A stretch of 64,000 nucleotides of DNA from Uranotaenia lowii (lineage: Eukaryota; Arthropoda; Insecta; Diptera; Culicidae): positions 275,137,413 through 275,201,412 of the forward strand of contig NC_073692.1 in assembly GCF_029784155.1 (NCBI RefSeq), given 5' to 3'. Each line of letters begins with the position of its first letter. The first letter of the stretch is position 1. Shown one piece after another: positions 50,048 to 60,725 of the stretch. The notes below the pieces were generated by a model. That model did not search any database and was not told the DNA's origin. It worked only from the letters and a program-made list of their open reading frames with translations. Both the position numbers and the translations under genes were made by a program.

Positions 50048-50453
50048 TAAGGTTGCCAGAATTCTTTCAGCACGAATCCGGGCCGGAAAAATCCGGACTA
50101 TTTTTATTTTAAAACCTGGTAGAATCCGGGCATTTGATTTCAAAATTGTCGTCCAAAACTACAGGCAATATCAATAACAAGAAAAAACTTGAAAAAATTT
50201 CCGTCATAAGTTATCTGCAGATTTTAAATCGACATGATGACATGATTTTATTTATAGATCTCACTAAAAAATCTTCTTTTTGGAAGCATAAATAAAAAGC
50301 CTATACAACACAATTTGATTTATTTGTTCGGTTTGGCAAAAAAGGTGAATAAATTCGAGCATTTATCAATGAAACCGGGCAACCGAGCCGAATCGGGATT
50401 TTCCCAATTTTTGTTCAATATCCGAGCAAACCCGGATAAAACCGAGCAACCTA
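50048..50453 (-). mobile_element. TAAGG-terminus hAT-type MITE, copy 4 (reverse)
   Basis: Begins TAAGGTTGCCAGAATTC and contains the GCCCGG words in reverse orientation. The right terminus is internally deleted and no 8-bp duplication is visible. Confidence 0.75.
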
Positions 50454-51157
50454 TCAAGTTTGATCCTTTCTCGATGTGACCTAGGCATATGTTTTAAAAA
50501 TCTGCTATTATCTTTTTTCGAATACTCCAGAACAATTTTTATTTGGCCCGCCAGCCAATCCGATTTCTGCAATTCGGCCCGCCTGTTGAAAATGTTGGCC
50601 ACCCATGTGTTATAGGATTAAAACGCTGGAATTTGCTTGAAATAGGGGTTTTCATAAGTTTTTTCGTCCATCAGAAATCATCTGTCTCATAGACTTGGTA
50701 CTGGCTATACAGATGACGAGCTCTGGAACTAGCAAAAATTTGTTGTTTAAAGTTAGGTTTGCATGACTCATAACTAGGCAACACTTGCAGCTTATCGAAG
50801 AAAAAATTGTTGGACATTTCAGCGATCTACACTTAGTTTTCCGCTTATTCAGTTGACAATGGACAGTTTTGACAATGTTTGCATACTTTTCCACCACTCA
50901 TACACAGTAATTATTTGAATTATCATCGGTTTTGTCAGCTATCAATTTGATAATGATGGATTTTAAAGGAAACTGTGCAAAATTATATTTTTGTTTTTCA
51001 TCGTAAATATCTCAAAAAACGCAGCAAAATGCTGTAAAAATTTTGAATGTCTGATTACAACTAGATGAGCTATCAGCAAATGTAAGTGTCCCATTTCTAA
51101 CAAAAACATAGCTTTACTCCTCGGAATACTAGGAACGCTGAAGATAACTAGGAGGTA

Positions 51158-51504
51158 CCGTCAACTGGGACAACATGCAACAACTTTCAACTTCAATGGC
51201 TTTAAAAAAATTTATGTTCACAGTTAATCATACCCCTTATGCATCAAAAGTTTTAAGGTTGATGGGACATCAAATTGGCGTAGTCAGAAAAATTATTGGT
51301 TCCTATAGCTATTTTTAATTTTCTAAAAACACGCGATTTTCACCCTCATCAGAAAATGGGGTTACTTGCAACAAACTTTGTTTTTAGAGAAAAATCTTAT
51401 GGAAACGTATGAAAATTTGTAGTTTTTCATAAATTTACGATGTTTTAATGATCATTACGCATGAAAACACCAATTGCAGTAATTTTTTGTTCTGTAAAAA
51501 CTAG
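51158..51504 (+). mobile_element. MITE, CCGGCAACTGGGGCAAC family, copy 2 (3'-truncated)
   Basis: Starts CCGTCAACTGGGACAAC after TA (51156-51157) and follows the first 340 bp of 39603-40522. Homology stops abruptly at 51504, next to a TGTTAGGGCC word. Confidence 0.8.
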
Positions 51505-54188
51505 TGTTAGGGCCAATCCCTAAAGGCGCACTGATTCAGAATAACCGCGGAAGTTCCCAGACGTGATACTTCGGATAGCATGACACTTAGCAGGATACGA
51601 TTACACGGGAACATTTATTTAATAAATTAGAACAAAAAAAACACTCATTTCAAAACTCATCAGCATTCAAACTCCAAGGTTTTAGAGTATGCAAAGTTGA
51701 CGAGACGATGAGAACAAAGGGGTCAAGGGGGTCAAAGTGATTTATATTGTTGAGAAAATTTTTATGGACATATGGTCTTACAAAAAATGTATAATTTCAA
51801 ACAGGAACAATTTGTTTGCCAAACAAAAATGTTTCATCATAGTTCACTTCAGTGTATAAAATGGCCGTTGTTAAAAAAATTTGTATTTTCGAGAAAATAG
51901 TAGATACCCAGTTCTGTCAAATGCTTAGCTCACTGTTCAGCAGTGCGTGTAAATGAATAATTCAAAAAATCAAGTTTTCTGAAACAACAGATAGATAATT
52001 TAATACAAGTCATTTTAAAACCTTAAGCTAAAACGAAATGGTGGTAAAAACTGGTCTTAGGCTTAAGAACTATCAAAACCACACTATTTGAATATTGATT
52101 TCAAGAAAACTTGACGTTACACACTTCCTGTAAAGGTGGTTACCTAATTAGGAGAAACTATGTGTTACTCATTTGCAAAGCTATTGAGATTTTCCTTCAT
52201 ATCCTCGAGCGAAGATAATTCATCAACCGGAGAACTTTCTCCTTCGAACAGCTTTTACGGACCTTCGCAGAAATCTCTATCGAGCCAAAGATCACTGACC
52301 TTTGTTGAAGAGCAAGGAGTGCATTTATCATCATTAGATTGCGAAACGTTGAGAAGAGTTGCTACATTCCTGGGGCTGCTTCCTTAGGAAAATAAAAGGG
52401 GAAAAAATGAACGAGTGGAAAAAAAGGAACACAGCCATTCGAAATCCTTTCCATTCACAACCCGGAACGACCTTCTCAACGAACTGGCGATAGACTGAAT
52501 CGAATAGCGAGCGAGCAAGCGAGAGTCAGAGTTCAGCATAATTAATTTCCGCCAGTTTGTTAGCTGGGGAAAATGATTTCAAAGGCAAAATTGAATGACT
52601 TTTCTCGCTGTGCGTCTGGACAGATCAGCATTTCCACGCTGCTGGCGAAGATGAAGGGCATCCGGAACATGCCAATCCATTTCGCAGGAAGATCATCTTC
52701 CGGCCAGCAGCAGCGAGGAGATAACTGCTGGTGGGGAGTTCTGGGTATCTGTATATCTATTCTCTAGCGGGGCGAATCATGATTCCCCATTCGGGATCTC
52801 TCTTAATGGAGATGATTAAGTGGAAAATGTCATATAATCCATCATACGGAGAGCAAAGTTCACAATGCGGGAAGAACGGAAAATGCCAGTCAGATGGCAC
52901 GACAAGTGGAAAATTCTTGGCTGAGAGCTTGGCGGAAAATGAACCGACTATGTAAATGATGTTATGATGGTGCAATTATATCAAAACAATTTAAATTTTA
53001 TGTCCCCTCCTCAGAAGGCTTCTGCTTACTTCCTTTAGCTCTCAATATCATCATTAAATGTTGCTCTAGAACACATCACAAACTATGAAAGCTTTGCCAG
53101 TTTCTTGATGCGATTATGGATGGAATCTTGTTTCCATAAAGCTAGTTAGCTGCTGCAGTAAAATAATATTGACTATAAAACCATATAACCAGGATTAATA
53201 AGCAGCGTACAACTTTATGAACATACGAATATATGTATAAAGTTTGAAAGATTATCATGAAAACAACGAAAAAAAAAACGTTTTGATTTTCATAATAAGC
53301 AAAATAGATTTTAGAAGAAAACCTTTGGAATTTTGTGTAACCTATTGCAAACTTCTTTCATTAGCCTATAGAGTTTTTTTAGCATTATTATAAACATAAA
53401 TTTTCATTATTCTTTTTTTTACAATGAACAATAAACAATGATTAGACTATAACTAATAGTTAAATGGTATCAGTTTTAAAATAGTATCCGGTTGTAAACA
53501 GTTCTACCGACACGTAGTAATGTGGGCAAATTGATAATTTTTAAACATGTACATTCATAAAACATGGCACCTAAATTTTATCAATCAGTATGAACTTTCA
53601 TTGGTCATTCAAACGTGAACTGGGATGAAAATGAGAAGTTGTTATGACATTAAAAAAAAACTTTTCGATTCAACCTCCATCGTTGCTGCAGCTCGTTGGT
53701 CACGACGTACATATAACCAATGTTAAAATAGAAGGTAAAACGAGCCGAAAAAATCCAATATTGCAGATCAATTGGTCCGGTGTCACCCGGTCACACACTG
53801 ACCAGAACGTGAGCCTCTAGGGTGGGCCATGCAATCGTTCATACATATTACATGCAACTGGAAACCACTTACAGATTGAAACAGGAACATTCTACACCAA
53901 GAGCACATTATTTCTGATGGAATTTATTAACATTTGTTGCGACCATCGGACAGGTCTCGTTATGACAAGAGGCTGGTTAATGAAATTAAATCCAAACCGC
54001 TGAGAATCAGATTTGCTTGAGGGTTTAAAAGATCAGCTATGAATTCATGACTATGGATGCTTTGCATGGATGCTTATTTTAAGAAAGTTACAGTTTTCTT
54101 TATAAACTTTAAACTAACACATGATTGGCAGAAAAGTGATGAAATCTCTAAAATTAATGAAAAAAAATCACTGAGGAATATTGACAAA
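51505..54188. other. Non-coding stretch; possible LTR start at its left edge
   Basis: TGTTAGGGCCAATCCC at 51505 interrupts a MITE and could be the start of an LTR, but no primer site, partner LTR or coding region was found. 52150-52980 and 53650-54050 are GC-richer and unique-looking; open frames there (for example 52160-52387) carry no recognisable domain. Confidence 0.4.
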
Positions 54189-54995
54189 GGGGAGATAAGG
54201 GCATAATTGCCACCTTAAGAAGGGTGCTAATTTAACTATAGAAAACAGCTATAATTTGTGAGTTACTTCAAAGCTTCGTGTAAAGACACTAAAATCATCT
54301 ATTTCCTAACGGGCTTAAACTTGAAAAAAAAAAGATGAAATCGTTTAAATATGTAAATTTTTTACCAAAAACTGGAAATCTGTTAATGTAGGGGCATAAC
54401 GAACCCCCCCCCCCCCCCCCCCTGGGGCTGTATAAGCACCATTAATCGGGGCACGATGAGCATCTGCTGTAGAATCTAGCAGCGAATTCAACTCGAGGAA
54501 GTCAACTGAACTATAGAGCTACAGCTTGACTTGTTTCATTTGGCGATTTGGCCTACTGGTAAGGCATCGGAGAGGTAATTAAATTCTACGGCAGAAAATG
54601 TTCATCGTGCCCCGATCAACGGCGCTCTAAATGCCCCAGGTCAACAAGTTAAAGTAAAATCGCATTTTGAAATTGATTATATTGAAAAATCACAAATTTA
54701 ATGATGATGAAAGTAGAGGAACTATGTGTACATCATGTTGCAGTGCATATTTCATAGATCAAAGTGTTTTAACGATAATAAGAGCTTATTTTCCGGTGTT
54801 CAATAATTATAATATTTTCGTCACTTGAGAACCTAGTTGGTTTTTTTTTTATATTTTTTGTAAATATGATATAGAAATTTCTTTTTTGCTGGAAAATTCA
54901 TATTATAGGAACTACAAAAAGAGAGAAAATTTGTACTTTTTTCGAAAAATAGAGTGCTTAATATGCCCGGGTGCTCGTTATGTCTTTATCTCCCC
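54189..54995. mobile_element. MITE, GGGGAGATAAGGGCAT family
   Basis: Inverted ends GGGGAGATAAGGGCAT and complement GGGGAGATAAAGACAT, with a possible 4-bp flanking repeat CAAA (54185-54188, 54996-54999). Inside are an 18-C run near 54405-54422 and an internal inverted pair ATCGGGGCACGATGA (near 54444) / TCATCGTGCCCCGAT (near 54602). 807 bp, non-coding. Confidence 0.75.
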
Positions 54996-55039
54996 CAAAT
55001 CCCTCAAAATTAAACCGAGTTGTTAATAATCATTTAAAC

Positions 55040-55463
55040 TAAGGTTGCCAGATTTCCTGGTTTTATCCAGGTTTGCCCAAATATTCAAAACAACATTAGG
55101 GATCAGTCCGGCCCGGGTTTCGTTGAAAAAGTACGAATTTTGCTCGGTGTTATTCACATCATTGGGCTTATAAAAAAAACAAATTGGGTTATGTCTCGAA
55201 ATTATTTGAACAAGTCTTGTAAAAATAATAATGAACGTTTTTAGGAAGCTTAAAATACGATTCAAATTCCGTTGGTGAGTTTTATTAATATTTTTTTTTT
55301 AATTTTGTTCCTTGATTTTTGTTGTGTAATTCTGGGATTTGACAAAATTTTTCCGGTATTGCCCGTATTATTGGTCGTCAATTTTGTAATCAAATGCCTG
55401 GATTTTGCCAGTTTTATAAATAAAATTGCCCGGATTTGTGCTGAACAAAATCTGACAACCTTA
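55040..55463 (+). mobile_element. TAAGG-terminus hAT-type MITE, copy 5 (best preserved)
   Basis: Ends TAAGGTTGCCAGATTTC and complement TAAGGTTGTCAGATTTT, with an exact 8-bp target duplication ATTTAAAC (55032-55039, 55464-55471). Fits hAT terminal rules. 424 bp, non-coding. Confidence 0.92.
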
Positions 55464-55471
55464 ATTTAAAC

Positions 55472-55906
55472 AAATGATTCAGTGTATTTTAAAGAAAATT
55501 AGCAAACCAAGTTACGAAACACCGAGAAAATAAATTTCATCTCAGTTCTCTGTGTACCAATTTTAACGAAAAATATATAAAAATAAAGTTTTTAACTAGT
55601 TTACATATTTAGATAAATAAGGTAAAGTGTTTTAAAAAAAAACAACCGAAAAAATACTGAAACATAAGTTCTTCAGTCCCGGTGGATCTGTAATTGTTCA
55701 AAATGTTTCCTCAGCAATGAAGTTGTTACTTTTTATTTACATACTTTTCCGTCTCATGACGTGGTGTATACTATTAAATAACCAGTATTTTATTAAAATA
55801 ATGAACACATTAATTTCATCAGTCATTTTTTAATCGTCATAGTGATTTGTGGAGTTATACTTTGTTTGCTTCTTAATGATTAGCTTTTTTTGTTGAATTT
55901 GTCAAC
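55472..55906. other. Non-coding spacer
   Basis: AT-rich, nothing recognised. Confidence 0.5.
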
Positions 55907-55908
55907 TA

Positions 55909-56103
55909 CAGTGAGCGAAATAAGAATAGTACCACTATGTGTTTTGCCTGTTGAAATCTGAATGGTTATAAATCACCAAAATTTTCTTCTACAATTTGTT
56001 TTGAATTGTTTAACGGATAAATCAAGCACAAGTTAACTTTTTTTGGACGTTGCAATTGGCATTGAGGACCAAAAATATGGAAAAAGGTTGCGAAATAAGA
56101 ATA
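55909..56103. mobile_element. Tc1/mariner-type end fragment
   Basis: A TA dinucleotide (55907-55908) is followed by CAGTGAGCGAAATAAGAATA, a terminus of Tc1/mariner type (family knowledge). The inner word GCGAAATAAGAATA recurs at about 56090-56103 in direct orientation, as in elements with inner direct repeats. The fragment ends where the LTR begins. Confidence 0.6.
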
Positions 56104-56297
56104 TGTTGAGATTTGTCCAATCGAAGCAATCGATAGGACAGATAACAACATACACATAATGAATAAACAATTTAATATGTAACCATAGCGATGGTTTTCC
56201 TATAAATAGGATGTTAGGATAGTAAATAAAGTATTCCAGTTTCTACCCTCAAGCAGAACAGATCTCTCCTTTCCACTGCCGAAGTGCTGCAAAAACA
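56104..56297 (+). mobile_element. copia-type LTR (5' LTR)
   Basis: Starts TGTTGAGATT and ends AAAAACA, i.e. TG...CA, 194 bp. It contains a TATA-like CTATAAATAGG near 56199 and AATAAA near 56227, spaced as in an LTR. It is followed directly by a tRNA-derived primer site. The second LTR is not in the window. Confidence 0.75.
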
Positions 56298-56312
56298 GGT
56301 TATGGGCCCAGC
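56298..56312 (+). promoter_or_regulatory. Primer-binding site, half initiator-Met tRNA type
   Basis: GGTTATGGGCCCAGC directly after the LTR matches the internal initiator-tRNA fragment used as a primer site by Drosophila copia and relatives (family knowledge). About 145 bp of leader follows before the 3' tail of another LINE. Confidence 0.75.
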
Positions 56313-56574
56313 ACTAGTGGAAAGGAGGAGTGGAATCAGCAGTAGTGGCAGTTTATCCAGAAAGGACAACGAGCCAGCGCCGGGAATCTAATTTTGATCG
56401 TCAAACAGTGCGTTTCTCTGCTTTTCACTCCGAAAGTGCTCCCTATTCAACCGGTTATATTTATTTATTTATTCCGCCAAACAGTGTAGGCTACATATAT
56501 ATAATAACTTAAACCTAGAGATTACAATGTTCAAATAAGCTTAATAATAATAATTTTTCTTTACATTTACAAAG

Positions 56575-56893
56575 TCAGGTTCTTCGGTGCCTGTTACCGT
56601 AAAAACCTTTTTTCAGCTGCTGTTTTGACATAGTTAAGTCTATATTCTCATAATGTTTATTATAACTATACATTAAACAATTAACAGGACTATATTTTCC
56701 ATAATCAGTTCGAGTAGAGGTTATAATGAAAAGATTTCTTGTTCTTAAATGACGGCAAGGACAATAAAAGTTTAATTGATTTAGTAGATAAGCAGACTGA
56801 ACGCGCTGATTAATTATGTCGTTTACAAAACAGATTGCAGCAAACTCTCTTCTTACACTTAATGTTTCCATGTTTATAAGCAGGCAACGTGAT
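56575..56893 (-). pseudogene. C-terminal remainder of the split Jockey/CR1-type RT
   Basis: Read after the second target-duplication copy, the frame gives '...LLINMETLSVRREFAAICF', '...RVQSAYLLNQLNFYCP' and 'RHLRTRNLF' and ends at 56575. These are the usual terminal blocks of Jockey/CR1-type ORF2 proteins. It continues the frame that stops making sense at 62514, which identifies both as one gene. A 3' UTR of about 100 bp follows. Confidence 0.85.
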
Positions 56894-57013
56894 TTTTTTT
56901 TTTTTTTTTTAAATAGTTTATTGACGCTTTAACCTCAGAGGTCTTTCGCGTCTCTTTTTTAAAATAATATGTAAAATCTACAATTATTACAAAACTAATT
57001 TCTTAAGCCTACT

Positions 57014-60000
57014 TCACAAAAGTTTGAATAAATTTGTGTCTTTCAAAAAACTAATCACTAATTTTTCTTTACGATCCTCATTCGTTAATATGTCTTCTAT
57101 CGAGTTTCCCAAATTAAGCTTTTTTATTTGACTGAGTAGCATGGAACATTCAAGGAAAATATGGTGGATAGTCAAACGAGTTTTACAAGTACCACAAAGA
57201 GGGGGATCAGAATAGGGGGTGAAAAGGAATTCATGGGTTAAACGACTATGTCTGATTCTCAGCCTAGTTAACACTTTCTGTTCATATGGGCATTTACGAT
57301 CATTAGGTTTAGAGACATTATTCTTCACTTTGAGGAGATCAGGACAAGGATTTAAGGAGGTCCATTCAAGCTGCCATGCCTGCCAAATTTTTCTCTTGAT
57401 TTCTGCTTTAGCATCGTCCCCAGAAAGCTCATCGAAAATTCTCCATTCTGATTCACTAGCTTTAGCTAAGGAATCGGCATTCTCATTTCCCGAGATTCCA
57501 GCATGTCCGGGTATCCAAATCAGTTCAATATTTTTATTTTCCAAAGCAGCCTCACATAATTGAATCCACGAATTTTTGGACTTAGCAGATTCTAAAGCCC
57601 TGAGGCAGCTTGCGCTATCAGTGAGGATCACACATTTCTTATTGTTAGGAGCATATTTTACCGCGAACCTAATTCCCATGATCTCCGCACCGAAAACGGA
57701 ACAACTTTTATTCAATTTCTTACTGTACGAAAATTCCGCTGAATATATTCCAAAGCCGGTATTGGTATCTGTTTTAGAGCCATCAGTGAATATAAGAGTG
57801 TGGTTTGGGTATTTTTCCGCTATCAATTTATTATAAACAGGTTGAACTATTGCTGGGCTATCTCCAGCCTTGACTTGATTTGCTATAGACCAGTTTATTT
57901 TAGGAGGATGGTAATCCCATTTGGGAATACCCCATCTCCATAAAGGAGTGATTTTTGGGAAATTGGAAGACGTAATAGCTTCGAACGAATTTTCGGCTCT
58001 TTTAATCATCACTAGATTTTCAGAAGTACGACCCATTTCTAACATGCGTATGGCAATACTCGCTTCGGCGAGTGCAACTCTATATCCAAATGGTAACTGG
58101 CCAAATTCACATAACATTGCCTTCGTCGGACTAGAAAAAAAGGCCCCCGAAGCGATACGCATTGCTTTATTATAGATTGGCTCTAATATCGGTATTATAA
58201 GATCTTTTCTTCTGCTGCTAATACAAATCCCATATAATAATCGAGGAACAACAACACTGTTAACGACTCTTAAAAGAATATCTCTTGAACCACGGACTTT
58301 ACCACTGATCATTTTAAGGACATTTATCATTGAAGAAGCAGTTTTTCTCCTTTCCTGAGCGTGCTTAATGAATGTCATTTTATTATCAAAAATAACTCCC
58401 AAGACTTTCATACTTTTAACTATTGGAACGGGAAGGCTACTAACTAAGTACAACATTTGGTAACTGCCCTCGATGACGATTGTTCAAACAGGTGTGCAAG
58501 AGCTGGCATTTCGGAATAGCTATGTCGAAGCCAACTGATAAGAGCCAATTTTGCGTTTTTTCGGCAGCATTTTGAATTTTCGTCCTTAATCTCATTCTTT
58601 GTTTCCCGCACGCTATAATTAGTATATCGTCGGCATAGATGATAGTTTGAACATTCACAGGAATAACTTTAAACAATGGATTGATAGCAACCAAGAAAAG
58701 AGTAACTGATAAAACAGATCCTTGTGGAACTCCACGGGTCGTTGAACGAGTAGACGAAAGATGCGATCCTATGCGAACTTTGAATGAACGGTCGATTAAA
58801 AAGTTTTGGATAAATTTTAACATTCGACCAGAGAAATTCATTTCTGTTAATGTTTCGATAACGAAATTTCTATTTACAGTGTCATAAGCTTTAGAGATGT
58901 CGATAGAAAGCATTTCACAATGTTCTTTTTCAATAATAGGCTTATTAATGAACTCTTCCAATTCTGAGAAGTAGACATCTGTCCCCAGACATGTCCGGAA
59001 AGCATATTGACGTGGGTCAAGTAGGTTTCTCTCTTCAAGTTCATTGATCAATCGTTTGTTAATTATCCTTTCTAAAACTTTTCCAATACAATTAATGAGG
59101 GATATAGGACGATAGTCTTCTGGAGAGCCTTCCTTTTTATTTTTCTTGGGTATAGGGATAATAATAGACTCTTTCCAACTAGATGGTATGGATCCTGATT
59201 TCCAGATATTATTAAAAGTTTTTAAAAGACTATGTTTACCTTTTAAAGTAAGATTTTTGAGTAATGGATATCCTATGCCATCATTCCCTGTACTTTTACT
59301 GGAACATTTAGCTAAAGCCCAATTAAGTTCTCTAAGAGTTAAATCGCTGTTGTAATCACGTTCATCTTGATAATTGTTATCTGTTTCAAAAATAGAAGAC
59401 TCTGAATGAAATGTTATTTCAGTTTGGCTACGACCGATTTCTTCAAAATGGTCAGCCAAGGCTTCAGCTACAACTTGTGGATCAGTGGAATAAGAGTTGT
59501 TTATTTTGATGAAATGTTGAGATTTTTTAAATTTACCTTGAAGAGCTGCAAGGCGTTTCCAAATTTCGGAAGATGAGATATTTGGGTTTAATCCCTCTAC
59601 AAAACTTTTCCAAGAATTAGTTTTAGCTTCGTTTACGATTTTTCTAGATTTATTTCTTTCTTTCCGAAATTCTATAAGTGCATCATTATATTTAGGATGG
59701 GCAGGGTCTAGTTTTTTCAGAAATCTGAGCTTTTTACGACGAACTTTAATTGCAGTTGCTACTTCGTGGTTCCACCAAGGAACGCTTCTACGATTGGACA
59801 AACCAGAAGATCTAGGAATACTAACAAGGGCTGCATCATAAATTAGTTGAACTAATTCATCTGATGTGTAAATTTTATCCATATTCAGGCTTAGGTCAAG
59901 TGTTTTTTGATATTCATACCAATCAGCTCTATCAAACTTCCATTTTCTCGGTATTTCGTTTAAAGGCGAAGAGTGTCTGGGAAAAATTAAAATGGGGAAG

Positions 60001-60704
60001 TGATCACTACCATGGAGATCATTTTCCACATGCCACTTATAATTGTTTTGGAACCCACAGAACAGTGTTAGATCAACTGCAGATTGTCTGCCGTTTGCTA
60101 GGCTGAAAAATGTCATGGAATCATCGTTCATAATATTTAAGTTGTATTTATCTATTAATCCAATTAAAATTTTACCGCGAAGATCAGTGGAATTTCCACC
60201 CCAGATTTGAGAATGGGCGTTTAAGTCGCCCATAATAATAAAAGGTTTCGGTAATTGATCAATTAGTTCGTCTAGGTCATTTTTAAGGGAGCAGTTATCT
60301 CTGGAAGGAGGAATGTACAACGAAACATACGTTGTCTCCATAGGGACACTTAATTTTACAGCGATTGCTTGTAAAGTCGTTCTCAGAGGAATTCTAACAT
60401 ATGGGAGGTCTTTCATAATCGCAATCGCAACTCCACCCCAACCAGTCACACTAGTTGGAGGGTTACAGATAATTTCATAGTTGGAGTCAAAAGTTTTGCA
60501 ATTAGGCTGACAAAGTGTTTCTTGTAGACAAATTATGTAGGGTTGATAGTTTTTAACTAGTAATTGGAGCTCATTGCGACGCATTCGATATCCTCTTAAA
60601 TTCCATTGAAGAGCAACAGCTTTAGGAAAGGATTGGGTCACGGGAAAAGATAAGAGGAAGAAACGATCACAGAAATAACCTGAGTTAGCATAAAGAGGAT
60701 ACAT
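57014..60704 (-). pseudogene. I-element ORF2: endonuclease, RT and RNase H, one frameshift
   Basis: First part (60704-58440, 754 codons): endonuclease signatures at QWN 33-35, QE 61-62, GDLNAH 159-164 and SDH 233-235; RT signatures SIDISKAYD 600-608, PQGSVLSVTLF 660-670 and YADD 690-693. The second part (58456-57014) continues in another frame with the RT thumb, then RNase H: FTDGS (D225 of this part), E258, D280 and GHAGISGNENAD (H318, D328). A C-terminal C-x2-C...H...C motif near 425-445 follows. RNase H with a C-terminal zinc-like motif is diagnostic of the I group. The two frames overlap by 17 bp, so one indel near 58440-58456 is enough to explain the break. All catalytic residues are preserved. 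Confidence 0.92.
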
Positions 60705-60725
60705 ACTTGTAGTTGATTACACATG

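Larger units (their letters stand above)
47599..50607. mobile_element. hAT-like DNA transposon, 3.0 kb, with three nested elements
   Basis: Left end CGTGGGTGGCCAAAC; right end complement CATGGGTGGCCAAC. Exact 8-bp target duplication TGTTATAG at 47591-47598 and 50608-50615. Subterminal GGCCCGCGGGCC and TTGGCCCGC words occur at both ends, a style familiar from ZBED/GTF2IRD2-type hAT elements (family knowledge). No intact transposase frame was found. Nested: 48541-49392 (itself holding 49125-49316) and 50048-50453. Net own length is about 1.75 kb, so this is probably a deleted derivative. Confidence 0.88.

Noticed and set aside
52160..52955. Several 60-80-codon open frames
   Set aside because: No homology recognisable by eye and no consistent exon borders; left as unassigned non-coding DNA.
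57219..60106. Plus-strand open frames inside the I element
   Set aside because: Antisense shadows of ORF2, which has clear endonuclease, RT and RNase H motifs on the minus strand.
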